NCBI RefSeq assembly: GCF_013181195.1
Contig: NZ_SMZP01000004.1
Span: forward strand, 310,001 to 374,000
DNA from: Caulobacter sp. RHG1
GTDB taxonomy: Bacteria > Pseudomonadota > Alphaproteobacteria > Caulobacterales > Caulobacteraceae
Length of the DNA stretch: 64,000 nucleotides
Direction: 5' to 3'
Position numbers and translations under genes: made by a program. Positions 18,129-25,897 of this stretch are shown one piece after another. Under the pieces are notes generated by a model. It saw only the letters and a program-made list of their open reading frames with translations. It was not told where the DNA came from and made no database searches. The stretch's first letter is position 1; each line of letters opens with the position of its first letter.

Positions 18129-18662
18129 TCAAGCCGGGACGTAGGTCAGCCGGATCACGCCCTCTTCCATCGGCTCGCTGGCGTCGAGGCGCAGAGGCGG
18201 CGGCTTGGCCGCGAAATAGGGCGCGCCCTGGCCCAGCACGATAGGATGCAGGTAGAGGCGGTAGGCGTCGATCAGGCCCAGGGCGCTCAAGCTGCCCGCC
18301 AGCACCGGGCCGCCGACCTCGATTTCGCCGTCCACCGTGTCCTTCAACCGACGGATCGCGCCGTCCAGGTCGTCGCCGCCGATCAGCGTGGCGTTGGGAC
18401 CGACCTGCGTCAGGGTGCGCGAGGCCACCCACTTGTGCTGGGCGCGCCAAGCCTCGGCAAAGTCGCGCTCAGGGGCGTCCCATTCCGGATGCTCCTCGTC
18501 CCAGTAACGCATGATCTCGTACAGCCGGCGGCCATAGAGGCTGCCGGCCTGCTCCCGGGCCTGGTCGATGAAGTGCTGGAACAGCTTGGGGCCGGGCGCG
18601 AAGCCGTCGTGGTCGACATAGCCGTCCAGCGAGACGTTCATTCCAAACACGAGCTTGGCCAT
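18129..18662 (-). CDS. Dihydrofolate-reductase-fold protein (RibD C-terminal-like)
   Basis: 177 residues. It opens with KLVFGMNVSLDGYVDHDGF, the usual start of the RibD C-terminal/YyaP reductase family, and ends with IEVGGPVLAGSLSALGLID and YLHPIVLGQGAPYF. These proteins are NAD(P)H-dependent reductases with a dihydrofolate-reductase fold; their substrates are mostly unknown. It is not the essential folate enzyme. The gene lies nine bases downstream of the M23 lipoprotein gene on the same strand. Confidence 0.84.
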   Translation of the reverse strand: MAKLVFGMNVSLDGYVDHDGFAPGPKLFQHFIDQAREQAGSLYGRRLYEIMRYWDEEHPEWDAPERDFAEAWRAQHKWVASRTLTQVGPNATLIGGDDLDGAIRRLKDTVDGEIEVGGPVLAGSLSALGLIDAYRLYLHPIVLGQGAPYFAAKPPPLRLDASEPMEEGVIRLTYVPA

Positions 18663-18671
18663 GCGGCGATC

Positions 18672-19571
18672 CTAGTTTCCGCAGGTCTTGCCATCCAGCT
18701 TGCGCTGATAGGCCTGCGCCAGGCTGAGATAAGGCGGCAGGAAGGTGTGCAGGGCAATGGGCTTGCCGTCGGTCGTCGCGCCCGCCACGCCAGCCCGCAT
18801 CTCGAAATGCAGGTGGATGGTCGTGGGCGTGCCGCCGAAGTCGTTGGACACCTTGCCCAGCTTCTGGCCGGCCATGACCTTGTCGCCTTCCTTCACCGCC
18901 AGGGTCGCCATCTGCATGTGCAGGTAGCGATAGGTGTAGTGCGGCGCGGCCTTGGCCACGAGGGTCACGGTATAGGTCCCGATGTCGGTGACCGTGCCGG
19001 CCTCGGCGGCCACGGCCCAGTGCTCGTTCTTCTTGCAGCTGGCCGGGCGGATGTCCTGACCCTGGTGGCCTGTGCCGGCTCCGGCGCACAATGGGTTCGA
19101 GCGCGAGCGGGCCTCGCAGAAATTGTCGCGCCAGGGCAGGCTGTAGTTCAGCGTATCGCACTGGCTGGGCTTGCCGGCCGGACCCATGCCGCCGCCCGGG
19201 CCATAGACCTGGGAATTGGCGAAGCCGGCCTCGGCCAGCGGCCAACACATGGTCGGAGACCACACCGTGCGGTCCAGATAGCCGGCGCCCTGGCCGGTCG
19301 GCAGAGCCCCGGCGGGATTGTGCTGGAAGGTCGCCGGCGATGGGACTGGCGGCTCGCTGGGCTGCACGGCAGGATCGGGGCTGGGCGGCACGGGCTCGCT
19401 GGACGGTTGCTCGGCGCCGCCATCGACCGGCGCGTCATCGGGCTTTGGCGGACCCGGCTCGGGCGAGGGCGGATTGACCGCGCCGCCGGGGGTCTTGGTG
19501 GTGTCGTCGCAGGCGGTCAGCGCGCCAGCGGCGAGCAGGGCGGCGATCAGAGCGAGAGGGAGAGCGCGCAT
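18672..19571 (-). CDS. M23-type peptidase lipoprotein
   Basis: 299 residues. A lipoprotein signal ends in the lipobox LTAC near residue 20. About 65 residues rich in Pro, Ser, Glu and Asp follow and may cross the periplasm. The C-terminal LytM/M23 domain keeps the zinc ligands: the HxxxD motif in GHQGQD, a conserved YLHMQ strand, and the HxH motif in HLHFEM. It should cut peptidoglycan peptides from a membrane-anchored position. The middle region has six cysteines, possibly forming disulfides. It is preceded by a gene for another exported protein with only two bases between them, so the two are likely made together. Confidence 0.86.
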   Translation of the reverse strand: MRALPLALIAALLAAGALTACDDTTKTPGGAVNPPSPEPGPPKPDDAPVDGGAEQPSSEPVPPSPDPAVQPSEPPVPSPATFQHNPAGALPTGQGAGYLDRTVWSPTMCWPLAEAGFANSQVYGPGGGMGPAGKPSQCDTLNYSLPWRDNFCEARSRSNPLCAGAGTGHQGQDIRPASCKKNEHWAVAAEAGTVTDIGTYTVTLVAKAAPHYTYRYLHMQMATLAVKEGDKVMAGQKLGKVSNDFGGTPTTIHLHFEMRAGVAGATTDGKPIALHTFLPPYLSLAQAYQRKLDGKTCGN

Positions 19572-19573
19572 GG

Positions 19574-20221
19574 TCAGCCTCCCAGCCCGGCGGCGGCGCG
19601 GGCGGCGGCGCCCATGACCACGGCGCTGGTCTTGCCGACCAGCCCCAGCACATAGTTGTCGTCGGCGCAGCGCGGATCGGTCGGCGCGTCGCAGCGGATC
19701 TCCACCGTGTAGAGCACGCCGTAGCGTACGAAGCTGGCCAGTTGGCCGTCGACCGTGCGCTGGACGGTCAGCATCTCGGGGCCGTCCTCGATCTTCAGCG
19801 GCTTGTTGGTCGGTAGTGGGACGATCGCGGTCGTGCCGCTCAGCGACACCCCGCCGCCGGCCGTGTCGGCAGTGATCGTGTAATAATCGCCGAAGCTGTA
19901 GATCCGCGCTCCGGCCGTCAGCTTGGCGTCACGCGGCAGCAGGATTGGCACGGCCGTGCGATCGACCTCGGCCCTATCGAGATTGGCGCCCAGGCTCTCA
20001 CTCGCACCACCCGACTGCCGCAGCCCGCCGACCGCGCCCTGCCAGTCCAATCGGCTGCGTGGCGGGGCTGCGAAGGCGGCGATCCCCGGCCGAATGATCG
20101 GTGCGCCGGCGGCGTCTCTCGGCGTGTTGTCGGGCCGGGTCTGAGCCAGGCTCAAGGCTGCTCCCGCAACCGTCGCGACGGCGACCGCCCCCGCGATCGT
20201 CCATACTTTCTGGTGACGCAT
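19574..20221 (-). CDS. Exported protein of unknown function, partner of the M23 lipoprotein
   Basis: 215 residues. An N-terminal hydrophobic stretch (VWTIAGAVAVATVAGAALSLA) ends in a possible signal cleavage site before QTRPDN. The middle has beta-rich sequence with FGDYYTITADT and VQRTVDGQLASFVRYG, and a pair of cysteines in RCDAPTDPRC that could form a disulfide. I do not recognise a family. It ends two bases before the M23 lipoprotein start on the same strand, which suggests a shared role at the cell wall. Confidence 0.6.
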   Translation of the reverse strand: MRHQKVWTIAGAVAVATVAGAALSLAQTRPDNTPRDAAGAPIIRPGIAAFAAPPRSRLDWQGAVGGLRQSGGASESLGANLDRAEVDRTAVPILLPRDAKLTAGARIYSFGDYYTITADTAGGGVSLSGTTAIVPLPTNKPLKIEDGPEMLTVQRTVDGQLASFVRYGVLYTVEIRCDAPTDPRCADDNYVLGLVGKTSAVVMGAAARAAAGLGG

Positions 20222-20410
20222 CGGCTTCCCCCACAGAACCGTGTTCTTTCAATCCATAGCGCGAAATGGCGGCGCTGTTAACGTTTTCCGATGCTGCGGT
20301 GCGATTGTGTGGGGCGGGGTTCGTGGCTATATGGCGAGACCTCATAACGGGCCTTGTGTGTGGCGGCTCGGAAAACAATATTTCCATCAAAGGGATAGGT
20401 TTCCCCCGCC

Positions 20411-20767
20411 ATGCTTCTGACCATGCTCAAGGCCAAGCTGCACCGCGCCACGGTCACCCAGGCCGACCTCGACTACGAGGGCTCGATCGCCATCGACCGC
20501 GACCTGCTGGACGCCTCGGGCATCCTGCCCAACGAGCAGGTCGACGTGCTGAACATCACCAACGGCGCGCGCTTCACCACCTACGCCATCGAGGCTCCCC
20601 GAGGCTCCAAGGTCATCGGCGTCAACGGCGCGGCCGCCCGTCTGGTGCAGAAGAACGACCTCGTCATCGTGGTCACCTACTGCCAGATGGCCGCCGAGGA
20701 AGCTCGCAACTACGCCCCGACCGTGGTGTTGCTGGATGAAGGCAACCAGATCAAGAAGGCGGCCTGA
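20411..20767 (+). CDS. panD: Aspartate 1-decarboxylase precursor
   Basis: 118 residues. The self-cleavage site Gly24-Ser25 is in DYEGSIAID; cleavage there yields the pyruvoyl cofactor on Ser25. [11 protein letters not shown] and [12 protein letters not shown] are also typical. The enzyme makes beta-alanine from aspartate for pantothenate and coenzyme A. A second in-frame ATG at 20423 would give MLKAKLHRA, the shorter start seen in many species; the choice is open. Its stop shares one base with the next start. Confidence 0.96.
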   Translation: MLLTMLKAKLHRATVTQADLDYEGSIAIDRDLLDASGILPNEQVDVLNITNGARFTTYAIEAPRGSKVIGVNGAAARLVQKNDLVIVVTYCQMAAEEARNYAPTVVLLDEGNQIKKAA

Positions 20768-21228
20768 TGCGGCGGCTGTTGCTGCTGGGCCTCGTCGCTG
20801 CGGGCCTTTCTGCCTGCTCGCCCAAGCTGCCGGAAAGCGTCGATGAGAGCGTGCTGGTCGACGCGATCGGCCGCTCGATCGGCTCGCCCTCGACCTGCGT
20901 GGTGATCGGCGACGAGAAGGGGCGCCTGGTCTGGCGCGCTGGCGGCTACGTCACCTGCGCCCGGAACCTGCCGACCTGCGACGGGGCGGAGGCGACGGCT
21001 GAAGCCCTGCTGAAGTCCAGCGCTGGCAGGCCTGCGCGCTTCTTCAGCTGTCCCAATCCCGCCGTGGCCGCCAACACCGTCGGCTGGGCGATCGGTCCGG
21101 TGCCGACCAGCGAAGGCAAGCCGCACCACACCTTGACCTATGTCGCGGTCATGGAGGGCGACAAGGCCCTGCCGGGGCTGGAGATCCAGGACCGGGTCGA
21201 GCGGGCCTTCAAGAAGGGCGGCTTCTAG
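20767..21228 (+). CDS. Predicted lipoprotein of unknown function, coupled to panD
   Basis: 153 residues. A short leader [17 protein letters not shown] gives a clear lipobox (LSAC). The mature part has four cysteines, arranged in STCVV, YVTCARNLPTC and FFSCPNP, so two disulfides are possible in the periplasm. I do not recognise a family. Its ATG overlaps the panD stop by one base (TGATG), so it is translated with panD. A terminator follows 16 bases after its stop, which closes a two-gene unit. Confidence 0.68.
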   Translation: MRRLLLLGLVAAGLSACSPKLPESVDESVLVDAIGRSIGSPSTCVVIGDEKGRLVWRAGGYVTCARNLPTCDGAEATAEALLKSSAGRPARFFSCPNPAVAANTVGWAIGPVPTSEGKPHHTLTYVAVMEGDKALPGLEIQDRVERAFKKGGF

Positions 21229-21244
21229 GCTCCGGATACAAATC

Positions 21245-21278
21245 AGCCGCCGCCGGATCGCTCCGACGGCGGCTTTTT
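21245..21278 (+). terminator. Rho-independent terminator of the panD unit
   Basis: Stem AGCCGCCG/CGGCGGCT, extended by inner CGGA/TCCG beyond one mismatch, followed by TTTTT at 21274-21278. Confidence 0.85.
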
Positions 21279-21298
21279 AGTACGTCCGCTGAGGGCGC

Positions 21299-22042
21299 TT
21301 ACTTCGCGGCTTCGTAGGTGGCGCTGACGTCCACCCGCACCTTCAGCTCGCCGGCCGAGACGCTGGTCGAGTCGGCCATCTCACGCTTGGCGGCGAAGGC
21401 CATGACCGGCATCGGCGGGGTGGGCTGCGAGAAGCCCGCGCCTTCGTTCAGATTGACCAGGCGCACGGCCTTGTAGCCGGTGGCGCGGCCATAGAGCTCG
21501 GCCTTGGCCTGCAGCGCCTTGACGGCTTCCAGGCGGGCGGCGTCCTCGGCGACCTGCGGGTTCTTCAGGCCGAAGCTGACGCCGTTGATCGTGTTGGCGC
21601 CGGCATTGACCGTGGCGTCGACCGCCGCGCCCAGCTTCTTCAGGTCCTGGACGGTGATCGTCACCTGGTTGGAGGCCTGGTAGCCGGTCAGCTTGGGCGG
21701 CTGGTTCTGCTCGTAGGCGTACTGCGCGTTCAGGTTCAGGTTCGAGGTCTGGATGTCGCGCTCGGCGATCCCGGCCTTCTTCAAGGCGGCCATCACCTGG
21801 TTCATCTGCACGCCGTTGGCCTTCATGGCCTCGGCGGCGGTCGCCTGCTGGGTCTGGACGCCCAGGGTGATGGTGGCCATGTCGGGCGCCACATTGGTCT
21901 CGCCATAGGCCGACAGGCTGAACGTCGTGGCGCGGAAGGCCGCGTCGTTCTGGGCCAGGGCAGGGGCGGCCGCGCCCATCAGCAGCGCGCCAGCCAGGGC
22001 GGGCAGGGCGTAGGACGACAGGCGGCGAGCGGTCTTGGTCAT
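21299..22042 (-). CDS. SIMPL-domain (DUF541) periplasmic protein
   Basis: 247 residues from the ATG at 22042, which has GGAG seven bases ahead; longer in-frame starts have no such site. A signal peptide ends near ALAQNDAAF. The mature part matches the SIMPL pattern: SAYGETNVAPDMATITLGVQ, ATAAEAMKANGVQMNQVM, and IAERDIQTSNLNLNAQY, then YQASNQVTITVQDL. Relatives include E. coli YggE, linked to oxidative stress tolerance; the molecular role is not settled. The gene converges with the panD unit across the terminator. Confidence 0.87.
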   Translation of the reverse strand: MTKTARRLSSYALPALAGALLMGAAAPALAQNDAAFRATTFSLSAYGETNVAPDMATITLGVQTQQATAAEAMKANGVQMNQVMAALKKAGIAERDIQTSNLNLNAQYAYEQNQPPKLTGYQASNQVTITVQDLKKLGAAVDATVNAGANTINGVSFGLKNPQVAEDAARLEAVKALQAKAELYGRATGYKAVRLVNLNEGAGFSQPTPPMPVMAFAAKREMADSTSVSAGELKVRVDVSATYEAAK

Positions 22043-22193
22043 CTTCATTCTCCAGGGCTGTCCGGCGCAGGGGAAGCGTGGCCGAACACCTATGGTTCCT
22101 TTCGTGACAGCTCCAACCTGAACCGGAGCTTTAAGCCGCGTTCGGCTCATGTTATTCGCCGGCTCTCGCGTACGCTCACACACGTATCCGCGC

Positions 22194-22269
22194 GGGCCTG
22201 TAGCTCAATGGTTAGAGCCGACCGCTCATAACGGTCTGGTTGGGGGTTCGAGTCCCTCCAGGCCTACCA
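22194..22269 (+). tRNA. tRNA with anticodon CAT (elongator Met or Ile2)
   Basis: Acceptor stem GGGCCTG pairs with CAGGCCT (a G-T pair at the end). The D arm is AGCTCAATGGTTAGAGC, the anticodon stem GACCG/CGGTC encloses CTCATAA (anticodon CAT), and the T arm has GGTTCGAGTCC. CCA is encoded. It lacks the C1-A72 mismatch and the three G-C pairs below the loop of the initiator, so it is elongator Met or the lysidine-modified Ile2; sequence alone does not settle which. Confidence 0.92.
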
Positions 22270-22625
22270 AACCCAACATAAGGGTTTGAAATCGCTAAAA
22301 TATCAGTGAATTTAGCCCCTTGCGACCTTGGACTGTTACACCGAAGTGTGACGCACCGGGTCATGGGAGCTGTGCTTGGGGCTCCCGTCGCCGCCGAGGT
22401 TGTCGTGATGCGCGCAGCGCTGCGAAAACTTGAACGACCATCGTTCCCTGTTTGTTCCAATTCTCGATGCGTCATCGTCGCGGTGAGTCTGCGTCAATCG
22501 CGGACGCATGTGCTTCCGAGACCGATCGACTCTTCCGCCGCCGCCCGGCACATTTCTTAACGGCGGGGCTGCCCTGAGCGCCTTTGAGCCGTCATTCCCA
22601 AGATCCCGGGCTGGAGGAGGCCTCG
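22270..22625. other. 356-base stretch without a convincing gene
   Basis: The first 50 bases after the tRNA are A/T-rich for this window. Further on there is a small hairpin ACAC-CGAA-GTGT and a stem GGGAGC/GCTCCC near 22368-22389. The open frames here either run back through the tRNA or lack a ribosome site. I see no protein or known RNA; an unannotated small RNA cannot be excluded. Confidence 0.5.
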
Positions 22626-22940
22626 ATGGAGTTCGATCCCGATCGCCTGCGCGCGATCGTGGGCGCGCTGGGCGGCGTGGCCGTCTATGGGCTGGTGCTG
22701 GCGGGCTCGCCTGAACGCGTGGCCCTGCGCGATTTGCTGCTGCGGCTGGCTTGCGCCACGCCGGCCGCGGCGATCCTGGCCGTGTTCTTCGTCAAGGCCG
22801 CGCTGCCGGTGATCCCGTGGACGCCGCTGCGCGAGGCCTATTTGTTCGGCTTCATCGTCGGCGCGTTCAGCTGGGAGCTGTTGCCGCTGCTGTTCCGGGT
22901 GGTCAAGCGCCGCGCGGAACAGCGGGCGGAGAAGCTCTAG
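22626..22940 (+). CDS. Small membrane protein of unknown function
   Basis: 104 residues from the ATG at 22626, preceded by GGAGGA at good spacing. Three hydrophobic segments are visible: about 10-27, 38-65 and 70-92, ending in a basic tail VVKRRAEQRAEKL. The layout resembles small phage-holin-like or DUF membrane proteins, but there is no phage gene nearby and I cannot assign a family. Its stop forms a CTAG shared with the stop of the opposite gene. Confidence 0.62.
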   Translation: MEFDPDRLRAIVGALGGVAVYGLVLAGSPERVALRDLLLRLACATPAAAILAVFFVKAALPVIPWTPLREAYLFGFIVGAFSWELLPLLFRVVKRRAEQRAEKL

Positions 22941-24043
22941 AAGCGGCTGGGGAAGGCCTTGGCCGTCTTGGCGTCGTTATACGCCGCGCCGGGACAGTCG
23001 GCGCCGTAGCTGGTGGCGGTCTCGGCCAGATAGGGGCCGCGGCCGCTGTCGCCGTTCAGGGCGCGGCACGAGACGGCGGTCTTGTAGACCACCGAACCGT
23101 CGCGGCTGAGATCGCTCATGAACCGGTCGAACGCCAGGTCCATCAGACCGCGCGTGGCGGCCAGGCGACGGGCGCGGCCGTTGAAGGCGCTGGTGATCTC
23201 GCCGTCGGCGGCGATGTCGCGCGAGACCGGGCCAGGTCCGGCGGCGGCGCCCGCGGCGCTGATCGCACCGCCGGCCAGGGCCGCTTCCAGGTCGGTGAAG
23301 CGGCCGGCGGCGGTGGCCACGCCCAAGGCGGTGAGGAAGCCGGCCTCGAAGCCGGGGCCGGCGCGGTCAGGTCCCCCGATCTCCCGGGCCTGTCCAGCCC
23401 CGATCAGGCCGCCGGCGGGCGTGGTGGCGATGGTCCAGATCGGCTCTTCATTCAGGTAGTAGCCCAGCACGGCGCCGCCGATCGCGCCGCCCAGCGGGGC
23501 CAGAACCCGGTCCTTGCTGGCGCCTAGCGGGCCCGCGATGGCCGCGCGGGCGACCTCGGGCGTGAAGCCTGTCCAGCGCGCCGCATAGGACGCCTCGATC
23601 GTCTTCTCGCGCACCACCTGGCCCGTGCGCCAGCGCACCAGGCGGAAGGTGACACGGGCCGAGGTCAGCTTGTCGGTCGCCAGCCACACATTGGGTCCGC
23701 GCAGGCCTTCGAACTGGGTGTAGAGCATGTACTCGGCGTCGAGGCGCGTCGGGGCCAGCATCTCGGCGTTGCGAAGGTGGTTGTTCAGGCTCTCGACGAC
23801 CTGGACGCGGGTCGGGCGGGTGGTGACCACGGCTCCGCCGTCGAACCAGCGAAACTCGGGCGCGCCCTCGACGGCCTGGACGACCACATTGCGATAGAAG
23901 GGGCGGGCCGGCGAAGCCTTCGCCACAGCCAGCGGCGGCATGGCCGGTTGGCGCAGGGCGGCCATTTCGTCGCGGGAGGCGCAGGCGGTCAGCAGGCTGG
24001 TTCCGGCCAGAAGAACGGCCAGACGGACGGACAGGGTCGACAT
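22937..24043 (-). CDS. Predicted lipoprotein of unknown function
   Basis: 368 residues. Leader MSTLSVRLAVLLAGTSLLTAC ends in a good lipobox (LTAC). The first half contains FRWFDGGAVVTTRPTRVQV, VVESLNNHLRNAEMLAP and VTFRLVRWRTGQVVREK, a pattern seen in periplasmic lipoproteins related to secretion or transport assembly. The second half has long glycine- and alanine-rich runs (APLGGAIGGAVLGYYLNE) that look membrane-associating. I cannot name the family with confidence. It converges by four bases with the small membrane protein gene. Confidence 0.66.
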   Translation of the reverse strand: MSTLSVRLAVLLAGTSLLTACASRDEMAALRQPAMPPLAVAKASPARPFYRNVVVQAVEGAPEFRWFDGGAVVTTRPTRVQVVESLNNHLRNAEMLAPTRLDAEYMLYTQFEGLRGPNVWLATDKLTSARVTFRLVRWRTGQVVREKTIEASYAARWTGFTPEVARAAIAGPLGASKDRVLAPLGGAIGGAVLGYYLNEEPIWTIATTPAGGLIGAGQAREIGGPDRAGPGFEAGFLTALGVATAAGRFTDLEAALAGGAISAAGAAAGPGPVSRDIAADGEITSAFNGRARRLAATRGLMDLAFDRFMSDLSRDGSVVYKTAVSCRALNGDSGRGPYLAETATSYGADCPGAAYNDAKTAKAFPSRF

Positions 24044-24120
24044 GGATGCGCTCTCCCAGAGTTGGCCGCACTATCCGTCGCAATCCTAAAGAGAGCTTGA
24101 AAGGCGAAGCTTGGGAGGGT

Positions 24121-25209
24121 TCAGGATGGGGTGAAGCGGTCCGAGACGAACTTGGCCAAGCGTCCGGCCTGCAGCGGCGGCGCAACATTGCTGAGCGTGA
24201 CGACGACGCCTTCGCCGTCGGCGATGATCCGCAGGTCGCAGGACATGCCGGGCGCAATGCCGTTGTGGCCGACCATGGCCAACGCGCCGGGATAGACGGC
24301 GACGCCGTAGCCGAACCTCATGCCCGCACCGTCGTCGAAGCGGCCCGTGGTCATCAGCTGCCGATGCTTGGCGTCCAACAGGCGGCCATCATGCAGGGCG
24401 ATGACGAACTTCAGGAGATCCTCGGCCGTCGCATAGCCGCCGCCGGCCGGCGTGCCGCGCCAGGGCAGGGTGGGACGCTCATAGGCGGCGTCTTCGTGCG
24501 TGTAGGCGACGGCGCGGCCGGGGACATCTGCAGTTTCCGGCGCGAAGCCGCTGCCGGTCATGCCGGCCAGCGCAAAGACGTGATCCTGGACGTAGTCGAA
24601 GTAGCTTTGACCCGACACCACCTCGACCACCCGGCCCAGCAAGATGAAGCCGTAGTTGGAGTAGTCCCAAAGGGCGCCGGGCTCGAAGTCCGGCGCGCGG
24701 GCGCCATAAAGGTCGACATAGTCCTGGGGCGCGCGCAGCGTTTCGCGTCGGGCGTCGTAGTCGGGGCCGAAGATGTCGCCGGCCCCGCCGGTGTGGCTCA
24801 GCAGGTGGTGCAGGGTGACAGTCCTGGCCCAATCGGCGTTGGGATAGTCCTTCAGATAGGTGATCAGCGGCGCCTGCAGGTCGAGCTTACCGGCCTGGAC
24901 AAGCTGCAGCACGGCGACGGCGGTGTGCATCTTGTTGATCGAGCCGATGCGGAACCGGGTCGTGGCGTCATTGGGAATCCTGCGCTCGCGATCGGCCCAG
25001 CCCTGGGCGAAGGCCGCGAACGGCCGGCCGTTGCGCGCCACGAGCACGACGCCGGAATAGTCTTCGCCAAGTTCCGTCAGCCGCCCGGCGAGCGCCTGGG
25101 TCAGCTCGGTATCGCTCAGGCGCAGGGGTGCGGTCTGGGCGCGCGCCAGCGCCGGCAGGGCCAGCACGAGGGCGATGATGACGAGAAGGCGCTGCATCGG
25201 ATCATCCAC
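24121..25209 (-). CDS. Serine hydrolase, beta-lactamase class C fold
   Basis: 362 residues, or 358 if translation begins at the next ATG (25197). A signal peptide ends at ARAQ. The SxxK motif is SINK in FRIGSINKMHT, the YxN motif is YSN in WDYSNYGFILLG, and an HxG-type third motif is seen in VGHNGIAPG. HHLLSHTGG is also typical. The family holds class C beta-lactamases, D-aminopeptidases and esterases; this member is more like the esterase/peptidase side, since no antibiotic-resistance context is present. It acts in the periplasm. Confidence 0.87.
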   Translation of the reverse strand: MDDPMQRLLVIIALVLALPALARAQTAPLRLSDTELTQALAGRLTELGEDYSGVVLVARNGRPFAAFAQGWADRERRIPNDATTRFRIGSINKMHTAVAVLQLVQAGKLDLQAPLITYLKDYPNADWARTVTLHHLLSHTGGAGDIFGPDYDARRETLRAPQDYVDLYGARAPDFEPGALWDYSNYGFILLGRVVEVVSGQSYFDYVQDHVFALAGMTGSGFAPETADVPGRAVAYTHEDAAYERPTLPWRGTPAGGGYATAEDLLKFVIALHDGRLLDAKHRQLMTTGRFDDGAGMRFGYGVAVYPGALAMVGHNGIAPGMSCDLRIIADGEGVVVTLSNVAPPLQAGRLAKFVSDRFTPS

Positions 25210-25325
25210 TGGAGGTTGCCGATTGTTCGCGTGCGACGCGCGGCGTGTCCATGGCCCCGCTGGGATGAGCGCGAAACCGGCGTCGGCCCTCTGACATCCC
25301 TCGCGCGCCGCGCTATATCCCCGCC

Positions 25326-25820
25326 ATGGCCGAAGCGTTCAACGACATCACCCTCTCCGCCGACAAGGCGACCCGCTATGCCGAGGTCGCCGATGAAATC
25401 GCCTCAGTGCTGGACGGCGAGCCCAATGTCACCGCACGCATGGCGACGGTGGCCTCGATGCTGGCCAACAGTTTCGACCACTACTTCTGGACGGGTTTCT
25501 ACGTCGTGGACCCCGCCAAGGAGCGTGAGCTGGTGGTCGGTCCTTACCAGGGCACGCTGGGCTGCCTGCGCATCGCGTTCGGTCGCGGCGTGTGCGGAGC
25601 TGCAGCGTCCACGGGTGAGACACAGCTTGTCCCAGATGTGCACTCATTTCCGGGACATATCGCCTGCGACGGCCGCTCGCAGAGCGAGGTGGTCGTCCCG
25701 GTCTTTGGTCCGGACGGCCAGCTGATCGCGGTGTTCGACGTCGATTCCGACCAGCCTGCGGCGTTTGACGAGACCGACCAGCACTGGCTGGAGACCATCC
25801 TGAAAACGACGTTCGGCTGA
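25326..25820 (+). CDS. msrC: Free methionine-(R)-sulfoxide reductase (GAF domain)
   Basis: 164 residues forming one GAF domain. The three cysteines of the E. coli MsrC/YebR enzyme are conserved: Cys80 in LGCLRIAFGRGVCG, Cys90 in the same block, and Cys114 in GHIACDGRSQSEVVVPV. EIVxP-type and VFDVDSDQPAAF segments match as well. The enzyme reduces free methionine-(R)-sulfoxide in the cytoplasm with thioredoxin-type electrons. It precedes the acetyltransferase operon by 77 bases and may be independent of it. Confidence 0.93.
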   Translation: MAEAFNDITLSADKATRYAEVADEIASVLDGEPNVTARMATVASMLANSFDHYFWTGFYVVDPAKERELVVGPYQGTLGCLRIAFGRGVCGAAASTGETQLVPDVHSFPGHIACDGRSQSEVVVPVFGPDGQLIAVFDVDSDQPAAFDETDQHWLETILKTTFG

Positions 25821-25897
25821 TTGTCGGCTTTCTGACGGATGGCCTGCCGATTGCAGGCCTTGGTCCATCTTTCCCTAACCCGCCCGGAGTAGGACAG

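Noticed and set aside
22212..22475. Minus-strand frame ending in GGTRTPNQTVMSGRL
   Set aside because: The end is the complement of the CAT tRNA, a well-known false prediction.
22626..22940. Phage holin or prophage remnant
   Set aside because: Three hydrophobic helices only; no lysin, integrase or structural phage gene in the window.
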